NCBI GenBank assembly: GCA_018466975.1
Contig: CM031555.1
Coordinates: 1 to 64,000, forward strand
DNA: 64,000 nt
DNA from: Sparassis latifolia
Lineage: Eukaryota > Basidiomycota > Agaricomycetes > Polyporales > Sparassidaceae
Direction: 5' to 3'
Part shown: in pieces, positions 21,172 through 33,747 of the stretch
Position numbering within the stretch: position 1 is the stretch's first letter
Layout of the letters: every line of letters begins with the position of its first letter
Translations under genes and position numbers: made by a program
Notes under the pieces: generated by a model
Told to the model about the DNA's origin: nothing
Seen by the model: only the letters and a program-made list of their open reading frames with translations
The model's database searches: none

Positions 21172-22554
21172 ATATATCGATCCTTAAGGTGTACGATGAC
21201 GGACGGTAAGTTTTCGACCCGAGAATAAGACATGCACGACGCACCGTGGTGCACTACGCTGTGTATATGGAGTATGAAGAACGAGATGCTTCAGGAACTA
21301 GGGACTACACTTTATTTGAGATCTGATGCCTCAAGTAATTAGCGATCATAATCAAATATGACGACAGAAAATCAGCGCAGTGGTCCTTGGCTCGCAGTGG
21401 GGAAGACCGGGAGTTAATGTGAGAGAAGGTATGGGCTACGCCGTACTTGAGAGAAGGAAGGTGGGAAACGATCAGTAAAAAAATTCCTCGCAGGGCTGTT
21501 AGTAAGTTCACAGCTTGGCTGGGCGGTAGAAGTACTGATGAGTGGTCACTGGCCGGTTGACCTTTTACTACTTCGCCATCAACGTTGCCGTCAGAGCTTC
21601 CTGATCCCGGGTCTAAGCCCGCAGTAACCTTTAGTACAATCTGACTATTCCGGGAAATCTCCGGGGGAGGTGGAGGGGAGAACAGTCTCAACCAGATTGA
21701 ACCTAAACATATGAGTGGTCTGAGCGGTAGAAGTATGATTCCATGGGCGCACCCACATGTGCATGCATTTCGAGAAGCTGAGCCTTGCGCCCTACAAGCC
21801 TGTCACCAGAGAGAACATTGTAAAACCGGAACAACCGCCACAACCGCCAGATCGCACCAGAGAGGGCGATTAATCGTCCCATGTGCCACTGTCCTCGCAC
21901 GGGTACTTGCGGAAATGAACGCCAGTAAATTATCAGGGTCTCGCGAGATCCGCCAGTTCGCGCGTGGTCGTGGGATTAGCTGAACTTTGCCTCCGCGCCA
22001 ACTCGTCGCATGAGGATTCATGTCTGCACAGATTAAAAATAACACACTCAAACGCCGACTCTGGCTATGCGCATGAAGCAAACCACAGCAACAGCGCGAG
22101 GAAAGGGCCGGAGAAGTTTGATGATGATAGGACGCGAGTTCTATATGTTGTCACCGGTACCGGTCCAACCAAAAATATATCGTTCGAAAAGCATTCGAGT
22201 GGGCGCACCTATAGATTGACGTCGCAGACCCAACATCTGCACATCTTTTCACAGACCGAGTTGACCTCATGCCATGACTTCACCTAATTATTCATCGATA
22301 CCCTTCAATACTTACGCGTGATATTCAGTCGCACTGTCCTGATTACAACTTGAGGAAAGCTAGAAACAGGACAGAACAGAAAAACGTTTCGAGCGAAGAA
22401 CGCAGCGCATGGAAGATCCGCCGAATGAGGGCTCTGCCACCATGTCGTGCAGACCAGGTCAAATCCAGGCATCTTGAGCATTGATACAGGAGGCAAGCTG
22501 TGGATATACGAGAAACAGCCGACGCGATGCGATTCAGGGGGAAGAACCACGCCG
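21172..22554. other. Intergenic stretch, no supported gene
   Basis: Frames here are short and unlike any family. The last ~250 bp before 22,554 are probably the 3' untranslated part of the F-box/WD40 gene, in minus orientation. Confidence 0.5.
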
Positions 22555-24513
22555 CTACAACTTGATAAACGAAGTATCGAACCCATAAGCGAAGTCCCAA
22601 ATACAAATCTTCTGCAACAGCGGTCAATGGTCAATGGTCGGACGATCAGACAAGATCGACGACGTACCCGGTCCTCTCCGCACGAAACAATCTGTTATGA
22701 ACAGCATCAGGAGCCATGAGAGCGAACGAGCAGTCAAAACGTACCTTCGCACGGTCAAAACCAACACAGAAAATCCTCCCTGTATGCCCTCCAGCCAGAT
22801 CCGCGACCAGCGCACCAGTCTTGCGATCCCACACTTTCACCGTGAAGTCGTAGCTCCCGCTGACCACGAACTCCTCGCCAAGCGCCACGCTGCGCACCAG
22901 GTCCTCATGCCCGCGCCGAACATCATCCGCCGCGCGCACGACCGTACTTCCGCACATCTGGCACGGCGCCGCAGCGGTTGGCCCGGGCGCGTCAGGAGCA
23001 GTCGACCACCCCTGCGCGGATGCGATATCGAGTAGCCGCAGGTGCTTGTCTGACGAGCCGGAGAGGACGAACGGCGGCTTGTAATCAATCGACGCGATCC
23101 CGCGCCCGTGGTGATTCTCAAACGTGCGCAACAACGTTCCCTTCTCTGCGTCCCAGAGCCGCATCGAGCGATCCCCGGACGCGGACACGATGTGCGTGGA
23201 AGAGATCGAGACGGCGTTGACGGCGGCGCGATGGTCCCCAAGGATGTGCTGTGGGACAAAATCGGGAAGAGTGTATGTCCGTACTGTGCGATCTGTAAAT
23301 GGACGTCATGAGCGGGACTGCTGCTGCTATATCATAAATAGAGTACAACGTACCCTTTGAACAGGTGACCAGCCGCTTATCGTCAAAGCGCACACACAAG
23401 ACGCTGTCTTCGTGGTCTAAGATCACCTTGCGAAGAACATCCCGCCCGAGATCCCAGATGACGACTCTCCGGTCGCTCCCGCCGCTGACAAGCAGCCCAT
23501 TGTGCGCACATACGCTGAGCACGCTGCCCTCATGCACGCCCTTAATGACACGCCGCACGGTCCCGTTGCTGAGATTCCACTCACGCACTGTGTGATCCTT
23601 TGAGCCAGTAAAGAGCACCTGCAGGCCGCAATCAGGGTAAGTGTACAGCTGCAGACAATAAATGGTGTTCGAGTGTGCGTCCCGCGTGCTGCGTGTCTGA
23701 AGGTACGAGAGGAAGTAGTTTCCTGAGAGAAAGCGATTGCGAATGTGGACGTGTGTCTGGTGGAGCAGCTTGTAGTCCGGCTTCTTGCGGTCGACGAGAT
23801 TGAGGCTGAGGGAACCAGGATAGCGATTACAGGAGCTCGTGCGGGGTTTTTCCATGGGTCGATCAAAGGAAGGCGAGGTAAATATTTCGTCCACGAGCAT
23901 CGAGGAGAAGCCGGAATCATCCAGTAGCATCGCGACCGCCTCCTCTGATTCTTCCTCGTCGCCCATTCCCTCGTCGTCCATGTCATCGTAGTCGCACACA
24001 TCATCGTGATTGTCCAGCTTGTATGGAAAGCGCCATTCCCAGTTTTGTTGGGCGCAGAGCCGCTTCCAGAGTGTCTGATCGTCCGTCAAGGTGTGCCATC
24101 TCCGGCTCACGAGGGCGCAGGAAAGGAGCGAGGTATAAGGAAGATGTGAAAAGACTTGGATGGCAACTTCGTCTGGTAGCAGCTGGTAGAGAACGGTTGA
24201 TCATGAGGAACAAGCCAGATCAGCAGAATCGGAACGTACGCCAACAACGTCGAGCTGCAACAGAGGTGCTATCCTTCGCTGCACAACCGCCAAACTTGAG
24301 CGTGGTAGAGAGGCCAACAGGCTGTATGCGAGCTCTGAGCAAAGGAAAGCTGGATTTAGTGACCTGGATGCGAGCACCGGCGGCGGCACACGCACCCTCA
24401 CGCTCACGAATGGAGGTCCCCGTCTCCCGTACGACTGCACTGTCTAAACCTCCCCGCCAGTGAACCGCTTCGTCCTGTGCATCAGTGAATCCCTCATCGG
24501 TCACGACAATCAT
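22555..24513 (-). CDS. F-box and WD40 repeat protein
   Basis: Probable substrate receptor of an SCF ubiquitin ligase. Start ATG at 24,513. Six exons, with introns at 24,335-24,407, 24,183-24,239, 23,293-23,353, 22,692-22,744 and 22,612-22,667, all GT-AG and frame-consistent. The protein has an N-terminal helical segment (YSLLASLPRSSLAVVQRRI), then an F-box (LLPDEVAIQVFSHLPYTSLLSCALVSRRW), an acidic linker (DDMDDEGMGDEEESEEA), an HTHVHIRNRFLSG motif, and at least seven WD40 blades (for example GSKDHTVREWNL, GGSDRRVVIWDL, GDRSMRLWD, GSYDFTVKVWD, CGEDRKICIWDF). It ends DTSFIKL. The architecture resembles Met30/Pof1-type and Pof11-type proteins; I cannot say which. Confidence 0.88.
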
Positions 24514-24896
24514 TTTGGTCTGAGGTCGAACGATGGATACGGATGCGATATCTGTCGCTGTTGTTGTCGGGAGACAATACTGATGGCGCTCGCCCGAGCG
24601 CTTACGGCCGCCCCACGCCACTACTGCCTCACATTCGAGGCTCTACACAATCCCTGAAGTCTGCTAGTTGACTATGAGAGTTATGCACATGGAGTTGAGC
24701 TATTATCAGAGTGACAAAAAATGATACAAATTAGGGCGGCCGAATCTGAACAATTGCACGAGCAGACAGCCTGGATTACGAATCTATGCACCGAACTTCT
24801 CCATCGGAGGGCCTGCAGGAGGCTCCTTAAGTGGCGGTAACGTCGTTACGTGGTAAAGTCTGGGAATAAGAATTGTCCACGATGTTCCCCGTTATG
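24514..24896. promoter_or_regulatory. Intergenic region upstream of the F-box/WD40 gene
   Basis: 383 bp between the start of the WD40 gene and the stop of the small coiled-coil gene, both on the minus strand. It should hold the WD40 promoter and the 3' UTR of the next gene. I see no distinct motif. Confidence 0.4.
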
Positions 24897-25300
24897 CTAT
24901 CTCTCCGGTCTCCAAGAACTTGTCGAACTCTTTCATCGCCGTCTCGTCCTGCAGACATTCACAAGTCAACGCTCTCAGACGAGGCCAAACCAGAAGACAG
25001 AACAGATCACACGCACCCCAAGAAGTGTCCTCCTGACTGTCTTCCTAAATCTCGCAGCTGCTGCTTGCCTCTCAGTGTATTGCTCATGCCGCGTCTTCAG
25101 CCTTGCTAATTCGTCTTTCATCAACGCAACCTCGCCCTCCGATTTCTGTAGCATATACTGCAGCGTCGAGATGGTCTGTGCATCCCTGTTAACGTTGCGA
25201 GTGTGGCGCGATTTCGCGGTTCTCACTGCCTCAGGTCGCCCGTAGCAAGCAGAGTAACAAAGAAGCTGCCAGGAGGATATCTACCTTCTCGGGGAACCAT
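24897..25300 (-). CDS. Small coiled-coil protein, copy 1
   Basis: Three exons, with introns at 25,226-25,284 (phase 1) and 24,949-25,016 (phase 0), encode about 92 residues from MVPRE to LETGEI. Residues ~20-65 form a heptad-rich helix (TISTLQYMLQKSEGEVALMK onward). I do not recognise a domain. The same exon structure, intron phases and helix occur in the gene at 34,055-34,509 (TISDLQRLLVTSEMEVADLR), so the two are paralogues. Neither looked like a gene from single open frames, because the first exon is only about 16 nt. The role is unknown; a scaffold or dimerising partner is possible. Confidence 0.65.
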
Positions 25301-25961
25301 AGAGGCTGACAGCAAGGAACTGAGAATTTGAAGACAACGGAGGACTCGGAATGTGTAAGAGGATGTTTTGCACGAGTAAACGAGGAGGTAAATCAGGAAC
25401 TGGACAAGTCACCCACGCGCTGAGCGCTCATTGGTATTGGGCGCGTCTCGTCACGTGTGACGCGTTTCGCGGGCGGTGGCTGATGGGCAGCTGCATAAAC
25501 TCTCCTTCATACACGTTTCAGCCTTGCTACACAACACTGTTACTACTGATTTGTGAAGTATACGGATCGAGTTTACTACTCGCTGACATATAGCGCCTTG
25601 TTCGAGAAGAGCGTACGCAACAATATATTAAAATACTATGTCCAATATCTGTCTAGCAGAGCGCAGGTATCAGCCAGCAATATGCTCAGCCGTGTAACAG
25701 CGACGACGCAAGTGTCCACGAACCCGGGGGAGAACCACAGGAAAGGGCTGCAATGTCCGTGTTACTACGCGAGCCTAGAAATGGGCCCAGCAGAAACAGA
25801 TAAGTAAAAAGCCTCCAGAGGGAACACGAGACGTACCTATCGTTAAAAAATATTAAATAGCAGTAAAGAGCGGCTGGATTATCGTCTTGTCGTTGTCATC
25901 GCATATCATGAGCGTCGTTGCTGCGTAGGCCATGCAAGGAGGGAGAGGCAGTCGCCGTCCA
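25301..25961. other. Intergenic stretch, no supported gene
   Basis: Short frames only, unlike any family. It contains the promoter side of the small coiled-coil gene and the downstream side of the SH3 gene. Confidence 0.4.
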
Positions 25962-26892
25962 TCAGTGGACGCAGAATTGGGGGATCACGCCCTTCTCATC
26001 CGGAGCGCTGATGCGTTGCACCAGACACCACCCGTCCTCGTACTCCTCCAGCATGCGCAGCGTCTCGCCGAGCCTGATAGAGAGCTCGTCGGAAAGCGAC
26101 GGAACGAATGTGTTCAGCACCGTCACGATGCGCGGCAGGTCTGCCGGCGGCTGGAGGCCGTTCGAGATCTTGGACGACATCGTCGACGGGCGCGACTTGC
26201 CCTCGGGACCGAACGACGCCGTGCGTGGCGTGGGGACGATGGGAGACTGCGAGTGCGAGTGCTCCTTTGAGAGGGAGTCGATTCCCGGAGGGCGCGCGGT
26301 GATGGGGATGGAGATTGGTGGCGGGACCTGCCCCGAGGTGGCGTTCCCGCTCACTTGGTAGGTCGGCGGCGGCGAGGGCATCTGCACGAACGTCTTCACC
26401 GTCTTCATGCTTGCGGTGTGCTTGCCGGGCAGGAGCACGTTGACCTCCCTGCTGGTATCCATGCCGCCCTTCTCCAGTCCAGGTGTCGAAGGTGTGTCGT
26501 TGAAGTAAAGGGGTACCGCCTTCCGGAACGTCTTACGCATGGACGCAATATTGATCGTGCGGGACGCGGCGCCAGTGCGAGCGCGGACTTTACGCCGTCT
26601 CCAAACTCCAATCCTCCAAGCGACGACACCTGCGCGGTGTTAGAAACGACAGAGCTAATCCCAGACGTTCGAAGTGCTGACCGATGACTAGGAGTCCGAA
26701 TATGACCACCAAAACTGCCAAAGCTTTGGTCGCGGGCGTCAGCTCGTGATCATCATGGTGGCTGCTTTCAGCGGTGGGAGTGGCGGTGGCCGTTAATGTT
26801 GAGGCCGAGGCACTTGACGGGTCTGCGCGTAGGTGAACGGCATGACGAGCTTGACTGCGCGGGTACGCGCGACTAGAGTTGAGTACGGCCAT
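25962..26892 (-). CDS. Single-pass membrane protein with C-terminal SH3 domain, copy 1
   Basis: Starts MAVLNSSRAYPRSQAR at 26,892. A Ser/Thr/Ala-rich outer part is followed by a membrane helix (ALAVLVVIFGLLV, continuing VVAW after splicing), basic stop-transfer residues (RRRKVRAR), a Pro/Ser-rich linker and an SH3 domain at the C-terminus (VTVLNTFVPSLSDELSIRLG, then EEYEDGWCLV and GVIPQFCV). The intron at 26,630-26,681 (GTCAGC donor, TTCTAAC branch, CGCAG acceptor, 52 nt) lies inside the membrane helix. The layout matches fungal Fus1-like and related cell-surface SH3 proteins, which link the plasma membrane to actin or polarity factors through Pro-rich partners. A second gene of the same layout is at 40,215-41,579. 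Confidence 0.8.
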
Positions 26893-27241
26893 ATATAAGT
26901 TGAAAAAAAAGAGGACAAAGCGAGCGGACAGAAATAAGGCTAATAAACCGGGAATACGAGTAGTGTGCCGGGGAGAAGAGGAGAAGGGACGAGCACACAA
27001 CGAGGTCGGTGCACGTATATATCAGTAGACTGCATCAATCGTGTTACATTAGGCGAAAACCCCATCACTCGTTTCAGCCGCAACATGTATAAGGAGCGCG
27101 GTTTGCTGTGGCGGACACAGCCATCACGCCTCCCTAAATGTAGAGCCAGACTCATCAGAGGTCCGCGAGGATGACTACAGCTGCCTACTGAAACCGCCGC
27201 TGAAAGGACGACGCGTCCACATACGTTTTCGACCAAACGAG
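26893..27241. promoter_or_regulatory. Upstream region of the membrane SH3 gene
   Basis: 349 bp between two minus-strand genes. A TATATAAG stretch lies at 26,891-26,900, overlapping the start codon region. No other motif is clear. Confidence 0.3.
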
Positions 27242-30200
27242 TTAAATAGTGTCTAGCAATAGAGTCGATATAGCACGATGCAAGGATCTGGCTCCCTCTG
27301 TAGGGATGTATGTACTTAACGAACTTCGAACGATCATCTCCACAGTTACAGGGGGTATAGATCTTGCCGACTCTCCAGCTAACGAGTAGAGTGCCTCAGC
27401 TGCGATGGCCATCTTTTCGTCAGTAGTGAAGGGGATGAAAGGCAGCACAGTCGTGATTCGGGAGGATAGCGATGCCTGTCACAGATATAACGAATCAGTA
27501 AATCCTGACGCGATCCAATACAATTGACTCACTCCGAGGCGCTGAGAGACGCACGGTCGCAGCATAGCCATGAGGTCGACGTACTCCTCCCGCGACAGCT
27601 GAACGTCAGGGTTAACGCGGTCGGCGTGATGCTCGAAGACCAGGTCGTGCCCGATGTTGGACGTCCCTAACCAAATGACACGAGAGACGTCGACATGGCG
27701 ACGACCTGCCTCAAACGAACATCGGCCTGCATCTGCACTTCAGCACACTAAATGTAGTGTCAAACGAGGAGATACGCACCAAGTTCCCAGGGCATCAGGA
27801 GCGAAGATAGGAATTTTTCATCCTCCGTCTTCTCGATCTCCTGCAAGTCCGACGTCAGATGATGTATATAACTGTTCCTGATGACGGAGTACGGACATCG
27901 AGAACGACAACACAGCGCTTGCCCTCATTACTGATCAAGAACTCCGCGAGCGTGCATGGCGAGGGAGCCTGCGGTATCATCAACATTCGATACGGCATCG
28001 AACAACAAGAGCACTTACTTCGTACGGGCTCATGGAATAGCTCCGCCATATATCATGGGTGGACTGCAGCGTCGTCATGTTCACGGTATGAGTAGGCACA
28101 TCAAGCAGCGAGCCGACTATGAAAAAATCGTTAGCCATTACCACTTCACAAAGCACCGAGCACGCAGCACGCACACTTCCGTGCGAGAAGACTTTTCCCA
28201 TGCCCGCTCGGACCTGCAGGGATATCAGTTAAACTGAAACCTATCCAGAGCTTCAGATTTAGGCGACATACCACATAACATCACGACGATGGGTGCCATT
28301 GACGGCATGCTGAGGACCCGAAAGAGCTGTTCAAGCGCACGGTCTTGGCCAACCATGTCGTATCTTACTCTTGCTAGCGGGCGAAATGCGGAGCGGTGGA
28401 TCAATGCAGAGGTGCGTCGAGTCTGCGGAGCTTCAGCTCGCGCGATATAATACCTTAGATGGCATAAAATTCAAATTCCCTTGGTCAACAAGCGAGTAAA
28501 ACACCCACCTTGTCGCAGCATCAAATTGATCCAAAACACTAGCGTGCGCAGGCGAAGAAGATTCGCTACCATGCTCGGAAGAGAACCCATGCGCATGGGC
28601 AGAGGCAAAACCTTTGAGCACAGACGGATCAGCGCCATACGCCAGTAACAGCTTGACCATCTCCATTTTGTGCTGGAGCTGGCTCGACATGAGCGTGAAC
28701 GCAAGCGCGGACTGCGGACCGACGTTATCGTTCGGACCCGCCTCCCCGCTCTCCAGCACGCGCTGTACTTCTTCAACATTGTCGCTAGCAAGCGCAAAGA
28801 GAAGCGTAGGACGCGGAGTCGCGATGGCGTGCACAGGCGAGCGCAGGATGGACTGTGGACGCGATTGCGCAGGGGCAGAGAATGGTACAGGAGCGAAGGA
28901 AGATGCCGGTCGCTGGAAGGTGTCCTCGACTCTATCGTCCCTTTCGCTGTGGTCGGACTCCTCCGCGGTCTCATACAGGACACTGGGTTCGGACAGACGG
29001 CTATCCGAGCGATGATATCTCTCCATATGAGAGTACCGTCTGGATGATATGCTGGACAAGCGGGAATCGCGCTTCCACGAAGAATGGTGATCAACGGGGG
29101 CTGAGAGCGGAGAATTGCCAGGACTTGAAGGGGCGACATTGTGGGTCAGAAGGGTATTGCCGATGCGAGGTGGTATGAAACTTGAACGACGAGATGATAG
29201 CTACATGGTGGGCGATGAATTTGGTCTGCGTTACGCTATAAGAGAGAGCTACACTTACCAAACGATTATTAGATATGGAATATTCTGATGATACAGTGGG
29301 AGATGATGGTGAGTATGCTGTGAAAAGCCAGGTCAATACAAGTCATGCCAGTAGTTACAAGGTATGCCCACCAGTGGTGCCAGTCGTTAAAGGTGGAGGA
29401 ATGCTGAATGACGCCAAAGATGATCCGAGAGAAGAGGAGCTATTTAGAAGCATGGACTGGGCAAGCAACGTGTCAGGACTGCGCATATGCAAGGGTTGCG
29501 GATCCTCATGCTTACCAGCCGTAAAGGCTTGAACTTCCTGGAGCTCGAAGAAAAGCACTGATCAGGAGACAACACAACCTGTAAATCACTGGGTTGTGGC
29601 CTGTCGTGAGATTTTGGGCAAAAACCAACCAATGGCGTGGGCCTTGGTCGCGCAACGGAGAAGTCGTTCGATGTGTTCGAACGTTCCTACGATTTCCACC
29701 ATCGGTCATTGTGAACAACACCGAGATGAGCGTGCTTACCGCGATCGAATGTCGGAAGCCAAACGGCACTTTGGTGGATGCTCGTTTCTCCCACACCGCT
29801 TCCAAATTCTCATGCTGAGTATGACTCTCAGCAGGACACTGCTGAACGAGGGACTTAGGCGTCTCTCCGTCCAAGGCACGCGAGATTCGCGCTGAGAAGG
29901 GCGAGCCAAGAGTTGTCGGCGGCGCTCGCGACACCTCCGGGGAGAAGACCTTCGTTGATAAATCAGATGGGCCAGCCTTAGTCAGAGTCTCGCCACGCGG
30001 AGGCGACTGAAGAACCGCGCGAGATGATGTAGGATCCGGAATCATGTCGGAGTAGTACCCGTCATAGAGGACTTGCACGGAATCGTCACCTGGCGGGCTC
30101 AACAGCACCGCCTGTGGAGGCTGGGCGATTTCAGTTGTCATGACATGAAGGACTTCATCGCTCAGCTGTTGCTCCGGTGAGGAAAGATTGAAAGTCGGCG

Positions 30201-31299
30201 TCTCCTCAGGATACGTAGGGTCGCACTCAATTTCAAGGGGTATCTCGCCATCGGTGGGTATGGACTCATCGAAGCCCTCGTCTTGCTGGTCTTCATGAGT
30301 GAACGGAACGTCCTCATTGACGTCGGATGGATGAGACGAATGTGTGCGTGGAAATGCTGCGAACGTAGGCGAGAATAGCGCCGTAGTAGGCGGTGCCGTG
30401 CCAGGCTGCAACGACAGTATGCGCGAAGACGGAGAACCAAATGGCGAGGACAGAAGCGACAGTGTGGACACCCGTCTAGGGCTGCGAGGCGGAGAACTGA
30501 GGAAAGGAGACGGGCCGATCCAGCCGTCCGCGTATCCGGAGTCGATCGAATCCTCCCGGTGGACTAACTGGTCGTGCGGGAGACAGATGGGTGGTGCACT
30601 AGTGATTTCAATGGGTGAAAGAAGACCGAGACTGAGGGTGTCCTTCGGGACAGGTTCAGCGGTGGTGAAAGATGGAAGCTGAGAACGGGAGAAGCGTGTA
30701 ATGGTCCGTTCTACGTCCTCATCGACGTCCTCCTCCCCTCTTCGCTAATAAGAGTCTCCAAAGGGTCAGTTAATACCGCAGAAGAGTCGGTAGATGAGTT
30801 AACGAGTGTGGCAGACCCTTCGGACGTAAGAATCTCGTCCAGCTTAGCAGATTCGTCGGAAGTATGAGAGACTTCGACAATATCCTCGCCAGAAGAGACA
30901 GCAGAATCTAAATTCAAAGAGTTGAGCGTTTCATCCACCAGGTCCTCAGCAGCATCGTCCTCCTCGTCCTGCACAATCACGTTTCCGAGGGCAAGTAGAA
31001 GGCTGGACATGCGCGGAGAGCGTGGCGGCGAACGGATGCGCACCGCCCCACGCTTGGCAGACATAAAACCGGGAGAGTCGGTTGAAGCGGGAGTGTGGTC
31101 CACGGCGGAAAGAGAAACGCTCTCGGGCCGTTTGACGGAAACGTTGTGCAGAAAGTTGCATGAATCGGCGAAAAGGCAGTGGCCTTGCGAATAAAATGGG
31201 CATGGTCGAGCTGCACGATCCCGTACATTCAATGCCCAGCGCACGAACGAGGTCGTGTCACTCACATCTCTGCTTCCATGGGGGGTCTGCAGCACTCAT
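27242..31299 (-). CDS. CCCH zinc finger, ankyrin and AAA+ ATPase protein
   Basis: Start MSAADPPWKQR at 31,299, with a 55-nt intron at 31,211-31,265. A canonical CCCH finger follows (CPFYSQGHC, LFADSC, NFLH; spacing C-X7-C-X5-C-X3-H), usually an RNA-binding fold. A long acidic Ser/Pro-rich region spans several exons. Then come ankyrin-like repeats (PTLLFALASDNVEEVQRVLE, KMEMVKLLLAYGADPSVL). The C-terminal third is an AAA+ module: YDMVGQDRALEQL, Walker A GPSGHGKS, Walker B CVVVLDEIEK split by an intron, sensor-like VIWLGTSNIGH, and a ClpB-like C-terminal lid (PFIPFTTDEKMAIAAEAL) ending TLLLDTI. At least nine introns, most phase-checked by hand; exon borders between 29,450 and 29,900 are uncertain. 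I infer an ATP-driven remodelling factor with RNA- and protein-binding parts. One gene is favoured by the continuous chain of splice-joined frames, but two adjacent genes are not excluded. Confidence 0.75.
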
Positions 31300-31878
31300 A
31301 GGCAGAACATGGAACGCGGGGAGGGCAAGTATCTACGGCGCTGATAGTGGCAACCGTGGTAAATCAGTGGGCTATGTGTACGAAGGTTGGGCGAACATAC
31401 AGGGTGCATATAGGACGCGGAAGGCGGACGCTGTGAGCTCGTCGTCAACGCTGTCTAGCTCGACGCGAAGAATCTTGGGCTCGTTGCCGCCCCACCACCA
31501 CGACAAACGGGCCGAGCAAGGAGAAACTTATGTGCTTAGCGCCCGCCTGAGGGTCCGACTGCAACCGCTTGCGAGATTCGTTTCTACGCCGTCGGGTCCG
31601 GAGTAACTAATGATCCGTTGAGGTGACTTCAACAGCATGTACAGTATAGCGTACATAGAAATCAGTGTAATTCGCACTACGTAACATTGCACTGCGTGTT
31701 TGACTTCTTCGGTTCTACCCTCTATAGGCTCGCCATCCCCGCGCATCAGGCTTCCCCTTCCTGCACACGCACTACACAAAATGTGTAAGATTGTCGGTTT
31801 CTAGAGCTCGGATCCCAACCTAGAGAGAAAGTATGCAAAGCGCGAAACCCGTCAATTGGAATGTTACGCATGTCCAGG
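31300..31878. promoter_or_regulatory. Intergenic region between the AAA+ and Aha1 genes
   Basis: 579 bp. It contains the promoter of the CCCH-ankyrin-AAA+ gene and the 3' UTR of the Aha1 gene (both on the minus strand). No additional gene is supported. Confidence 0.4.
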
Positions 31879-33747
31879 TTACGAATAAAAGTAGGGTATT
31901 GAGAAGGCTGCAAGCAGCGCGAGGATGGCGAACGCGATGGTAAAGTAGGATCTCGAACGAGGGCCGTCCAGAACTGCACGTTGCTGCGGAATGGTTGCGA
32001 ACGATGGAAGGGGGACGCGAGGCGGAGAAGGTATGTACTCGATGAGCTGTACGTACCCGATAGACTTCAGGCCATGCACACTGTGAACACCAGTCAACAG
32101 GTGCAGTCATCCTGAGAAATAAACCGGAACTCACTAATAACCCTGCAAATTACGGGAGGTCTCTTCCTCCATGCCTAGTGGCACGCCGTTCAATGCCCAC
32201 GTCACTGTTGTCGAGTCTGTCGACTGCTCCAGAGTCGTCGTCAGCGTCGCGGCGTGTCCTGTGTCATCATCAGTAACACTTTCTTATAGACACTTCGGAA
32301 ATACTCACCTTCTGGCCACGTTGGGCTCTGCAATGCCCACGTCTGAACAATCTCCTTCGGAGGCGTCAGCGAGACATATTTGCCCTTCACTCCACCGCCA
32401 AATAAGCTATACTCCGAGTCCGGTTTGGCAGCAGACTGTAAGACGGTCAGTAGCCATCATAAATCACAACAACATCGGAGATGACGTACCTGAGCAGGCG
32501 CGCGCGTCCACGTCGGTATCCGCTTCTCATCTGTGAGGAGGCCGAACAAGTCATCCGCCGCGGCCATAAACGTTGCCTTCACAGTGACCGTCGTCGTGTT
32601 CACCTTGGCCGCGGGCTTCTTCGAGGGGGCTGGTACCTTGGAAACGGGCGTGGATGTTCCTGACGTGGACGCTGCTCCAGGCGCAGGCGTGCCTGTGCGA
32701 CTGGCGTTGGCGCTGACGGTCAGATCTTTACCGTGTGTCTCGACAATGGCTCGCGCAAACTCGGCGAATTTCTCCTCGAGGGCAATTGGTAGAAGGGCCT
32801 TAGCCAACGCGAAGACGGAGTCGACAGCGGGCGAAGAAGCGGTCGTGAGGCTCCATTCATACTGCGAAACTACAGTCAGTATGCGAGTATGAGCTACGAG
32901 GGGCCGTCACCATAGGGAGATCAATAGGCGTATTCATTTTTCCGCTCCCAAATAACGGAGTGGGGATGTAGCTGAATGACGCGGCTGTGAACGGCATATC
33001 TCTAACGGTAAAATTAAAACTCTTATGTTCATTTGCAGCGCACAGAAGTTCGAATAATCCGCATAACTTTGCAGAGCGAGACTAGTCTGTGTGGGACAAC
33101 ACGATTGCCTCAGAATTTAAGTCCAGATCTCCCAGCGAGGAGAACCGCTACCGAGGTCCGGATACGCTCTAGCGACGAGACGCGTAGTGGGATATATTCG
33201 CAGCCCAGACGGTTCGGTAGGCGGCGGGGTGCTCCTGTGGCGGACTCGAATGCGGAAGGGATTTGGTAAAGATGGACTACGAATATATTCCAACACAGAC
33301 GGAATATGCAAGAAAAGCAAAACGCATTGAGCAGGAGGATATATTTGAGAATACACGCACCGCATAGTCAGACAACTTATCAAGCGTAACCTCATGCGAG
33401 ACCTCTGGAATAGTCAGGTTCCCCGTCACCTCGGTTCCATCCGCCGCAATGCCAGACCACTGCAATTCTACCTTGCAATCGTAGATCGTGATCAGTCTGC
33501 AAGCTATGCTCAGTTGACATGTGTCCGAGAACAAGCAGAACGCGTACTTTGACTTCCGCTGACTGAGCTCCACGTCACCGTCCACGTCCACGACCTTGGA
33601 GATTGACACCTTCTCTCCGGTAGTGCCCCCCACGGCGATCGTCGTGAGTTCACGCTCAAACCACGCCTTGGCCCAAGGCGTCACGGTCTTGTTCTTCCAG
33701 TGCCAATTTGCCGTGCTCGGCGCCATGCTCGGTGGGATCGCGGCCAT
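31879..33747 (-). CDS. AHA1: Activator of Hsp90 ATPase (Aha1) with C-terminal membrane segment
   Basis: Start MAAIPPSMAPSTANWHWKNK. The N-domain (NWHWKNKTVTPWAKAWFERE, then ELQWSG and GNLTIPEVSHE) is the part of Aha1 that binds the Hsp90 middle domain and stimulates its ATPase. A Thr/Ser/Pro-rich linker (near 32,600-32,700) leads to the C-terminal AHSA1 domain (TVKATFMAAADDLFGLLTD, KGKYVSLTPPKEIVQTW, TTVTWALNGVP, SIGYVQLIEY). Introns are GT-AG and frame-consistent, for example a junction giving QGYYVHGLKSIGY. Unlike textbook Aha1, the last exon continues past the domain: about 30 Pro-rich residues, then a hydrophobic stretch FTIAFAILALLAAFSIPYF and a stop. This predicts a tail-anchored co-chaperone on the ER or outer mitochondrial membrane. 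Confidence 0.9.
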
